Assembly: GCA_001829395.1 (NCBI GenBank)
Contig: MIBD01000076.1
Coordinates: forward strand, 1 to 8,249
From: Spirochaetes bacterium GWF1_49_6
Lineage (GTDB): Bacteria; Spirochaetota; Brevinematia; Brevinematales; GWF1-51-8
Direction of reading: 5' to 3'
DNA: 8,249 nt
The notes below the pieces were generated by a model. It was not told where the DNA came from. It did no database searches and saw nothing but the letters and a program-made list of their open reading frames with translations. Of this stretch, positions 6,922 through 8,249 are shown piece after piece. How positions within the stretch are numbered: the stretch's first letter is position 1; the number at the start of each line of letters is the position of its first letter. The position numbers and the translations under genes are program-made.

Positions 6922-7439
6922 CCGCGCATAAAAATTGTCTGACCCGTTCACTTACAGCCGCGCTCCTGCTGCTGCTTCTGCCCGCTATCGCCCATCTCAA
7001 GACGGTATACTACGAGGCGGGGGGCATATCTATCGACCTGCCGCAGGGCTGGAAGGCTTCCCCTAAGGGCGGCGTCCTGTTCTGCGAATCGCTGAAGAAT
7101 AACTCCATCCTGACCCTCGAAACCCTTTCTTCCAACGGGTTCGGCACGAACAATTCCGCGCAGTACCGGCTTCTGGAATGGTACTTCCGGCAGACATTCT
7201 CGCTCGAGTTTGCGCCGGACGATTATTACGAAGAGGAAGCGGGGAAGATGTACGGGTTCGCGATGACCGGGACCTATCAAAAAAAGGACGGTAAAAGCAG
7301 TCTGGGATATTGCGGTATGTTAGGGGTAAAAGAAGGCATTCTCGCGATTACACTCACGGGATCGTTCACAGACCCCGTCGAGTTCCATCAGCTTCTTACC
7401 CTTCTGTTAAGCGGGCTTCAGCCGGACCCTAATCAGTAG
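6918..7439 (+). CDS. Secreted divergent MOG1/PsbP-like protein
   Basis: The 173-residue product has a Sec signal peptide with a Leu run at 16-21 and a likely AIA cleavage site at 23-25. The mature part again follows the domain order: ISIDLPQGW strand and Trp, a loop region, a strand LTLETL, a helix at about 90-105, an alternating strand region (MYGFAMTGTY), a penultimate strand (GILAITLTGSF) and a C-terminal helix (FHQLLTLLLSGL). It is the most diverged member; membership is inferred from this pattern, length and position. No ribosome site precedes the ATG, which overlaps the previous stop as ATGA, so translation is probably coupled to the upstream gene. The 3' end overlaps the opposing HIT gene by 11 bases. 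Two Cys in the mature region (in VLFCESL and LGYCGML) could pair. Confidence 0.82.
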   Translation: MTAHKNCLTRSLTAALLLLLLPAIAHLKTVYYEAGGISIDLPQGWKASPKGGVLFCESLKNNSILTLETLSSNGFGTNNSAQYRLLEWYFRQTFSLEFAPDDYYEEEAGKMYGFAMTGTYQKKDGKSSLGYCGMLGVKEGILAITLTGSFTDPVEFHQLLTLLLSGLQPDPNQ

Positions 7440-7869
7440 GCGCATTTTTCAGCCGTTCGATCGTCCGGCTGATATTCTCGGCGGTCTTCATCGCCTCGTC
7501 CATATTTTCGTACTGTTTCCTCGGCCACAGGAAATGACGCATCCCGTCCCCCTTACTCCGCGGGAGGATGTGAATATGCAGGTGCGGGACGCTCTGGCTG
7601 ATCCGGTTGTTGATCGCGTTGAATATCCCCTGCGAACCCATCGCGTCCTCGACCGCGCGGGATAACAGTTTGAGGTTGCTGAAAAAGCCATAGATCATAT
7701 CGTCGGGAAATTCCATAATCGTCGTAAAATGTCTTTTAGGGATAAGCAGGGTATGCCCGTAAAAGACCGGACGCATATCGAGAAACGCGATGGAAATATC
7801 GTCCTCGAAAATCCGGCAGGCGTGTTCCTCTCCGGCGGCGATTTTACAGAATATACAGTCGGAGCTCAT
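7429..7869 (-). CDS. HIT-family nucleotide hydrolase (zinc-binding type)
   Basis: The 146-residue protein carries the histidine-triad signature HLHIHI at 96-101 inside SVPHLHIHILPR; the His residues are 96, 98 and 100, with His98 or His100 in the catalytic region as in the family. The N-terminal CIFCKI (Cys5, Cys8) with His47 (PKRH) and His96 matches the structural zinc site of many bacterial HIT proteins. FxDxxP-like FLDMRPV and GHTLLIPKRH are further family hallmarks. Such enzymes hydrolyse nucleotide phosphoramidates or dinucleoside polyphosphates in the cytoplasm; the exact substrate cannot be told here. Length is normal for the family. The start ATG overlaps the stop of the upstream gene (ATGA at 7869-7866 on the minus strand), so the two are translationally coupled. 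No link to the exported array is apparent. Confidence 0.95.
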   Translation of the reverse strand: MSSDCIFCKIAAGEEHACRIFEDDISIAFLDMRPVFYGHTLLIPKRHFTTIMEFPDDMIYGFFSNLKLLSRAVEDAMGSQGIFNAINNRISQSVPHLHIHILPRSKGDGMRHFLWPRKQYENMDEAMKTAENISRTIERLKNAPTD

Positions 7870-8249
7870 TTATTCTGTCCCAGCTTTTCGGTTCGGAATT
7901 TTTCCAGTATCTCGATAAATTCGTCGGGCTTGAAATTAAAAAGCCCGGTGGAGATATTAAATGTCGGATACCCCATATTTCTCGACCATTTCGCCATCCG
8001 CCGCTTTGCCTCCGGCATCCGCATCAGTACCGATTCGGGATCCTTTACCTCTATCCCGATGATCCGTTGGAAACGGAACGGGTAGATAAATATCTTGTCG
8101 ATCTCCTCCCATCGGAGCATCTCGGACAACGGGAGGATATATCTCCCTGAAATACCCTCGCTGCTGATAATGAGAAGCGGGGACTTATCGATAATATTTT
8201 TCACGCCGTATATGAGCGAGGCGATAAAGCCCAAATCCAGCAGCATCAT
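7866..8249 (-). CDS. STM3941-like small membrane-associated protein (5' end at window edge)
   Basis: About 127 codons are present, up to the window edge. The two Met codons at the very end may be internal, so the protein probably extends upstream. The first 20 residues are hydrophobic (LLDLGFIASLIYGV) and could be the last part of a membrane hairpin. Then follow SPLLIISSEGISG, a WEEID motif, IIGIEVKDPESV, a basic patch (EAKRRMAKWSRN), YPTFNISTGLFNF, and a C-terminal helix (DEFIEILEKFR). This order of a GI strand, W-x-D/E-I, IGI-x-x-KDP and NIS-x-x-LF resembles the STM3941 family, a membrane hairpin plus PH-like domain of unknown function. Recognition is from memory of the pattern. Coupled to the downstream HIT gene by a four-base overlap. 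Confidence 0.75.
   Translation of the reverse strand: MMLLDLGFIASLIYGVKNIIDKSPLLIISSEGISGRYILPLSEMLRWEEIDKIFIYPFRFQRIIGIEVKDPESVLMRMPEAKRRMAKWSRNMGYPTFNISTGLFNFKPDEFIEILEKFRTEKLGQNK

Noticed and set aside
7449..7472. Inverted repeat TCAGCCG/CGGCTGA with a 10-base loop near the convergent gene ends
   Set aside because: It lies inside the HIT coding region and is not followed by a T run on either strand, so it is not a convincing terminator.

Overview
The window looks like chromosomal sequence from a diderm (Gram-negative-type) bacterium of roughly balanced base composition. Seven complete genes and two that run off the window ends cover nearly all of it, and no gene-free stretch exceeds 150 bases. 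Several products carry Sec signal peptides, and two look like lipoproteins with loose lipoboxes. That would fit a spirochaete or a similar deep-branching diderm lineage, but nothing in the window proves the taxon. No RNA gene, insertion sequence, phage gene or CRISPR array was seen.

Left edge (1-1925): the 3' part of a large membrane-anchored protein. Its order is an extracytoplasmic domain, a membrane segment, a long Lys/Pro-rich linker, a second signal-like membrane segment and a helical TPR-like domain. A small unrecognised gene faces it tail to tail.

Centre (1926-7439): the notable part. Five consecutive plus-strand genes all encode exported proteins built from the same domain of about 140 residues. 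I read this domain as a MOG1/PsbP-type (DcrB-like) alpha-beta fold. The order is a lipoprotein with one domain, a 1013-residue secreted protein with six tandem domains, and then three further single-domain exported proteins, making ten copies in all. A strong sigma-70-type promoter at 1970-1997 precedes the first gene, and a strong intrinsic terminator at 6281-6312 follows the third single-gene unit. A second TATAAT at 6330-6335 lies ahead of the last two genes, which overlap by four bases. The first three genes are close in sequence and share YSPGD, YG and TGKGI-type motifs. The last two keep only the general pattern, so they look like older or faster-evolving paralogues. The cluster appears to have grown by gene and domain duplication, and repeats 3 and 4 of the large protein are a recent in-frame copy with an exact 486-base offset.

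Right edge (7429-8249): two minus-strand genes overlapping by four bases. One is a clear zinc-binding HIT-family nucleotide hydrolase. The other is the end of a small membrane-associated protein resembling the STM3941 family. They look like housekeeping genes unrelated to the central array.

The function of the central array is unknown. All five products should act in the periplasm or at the cell surface. One anchored by lipid, one very long and three small suggests a set of envelope proteins with related binding roles, but that is inference.
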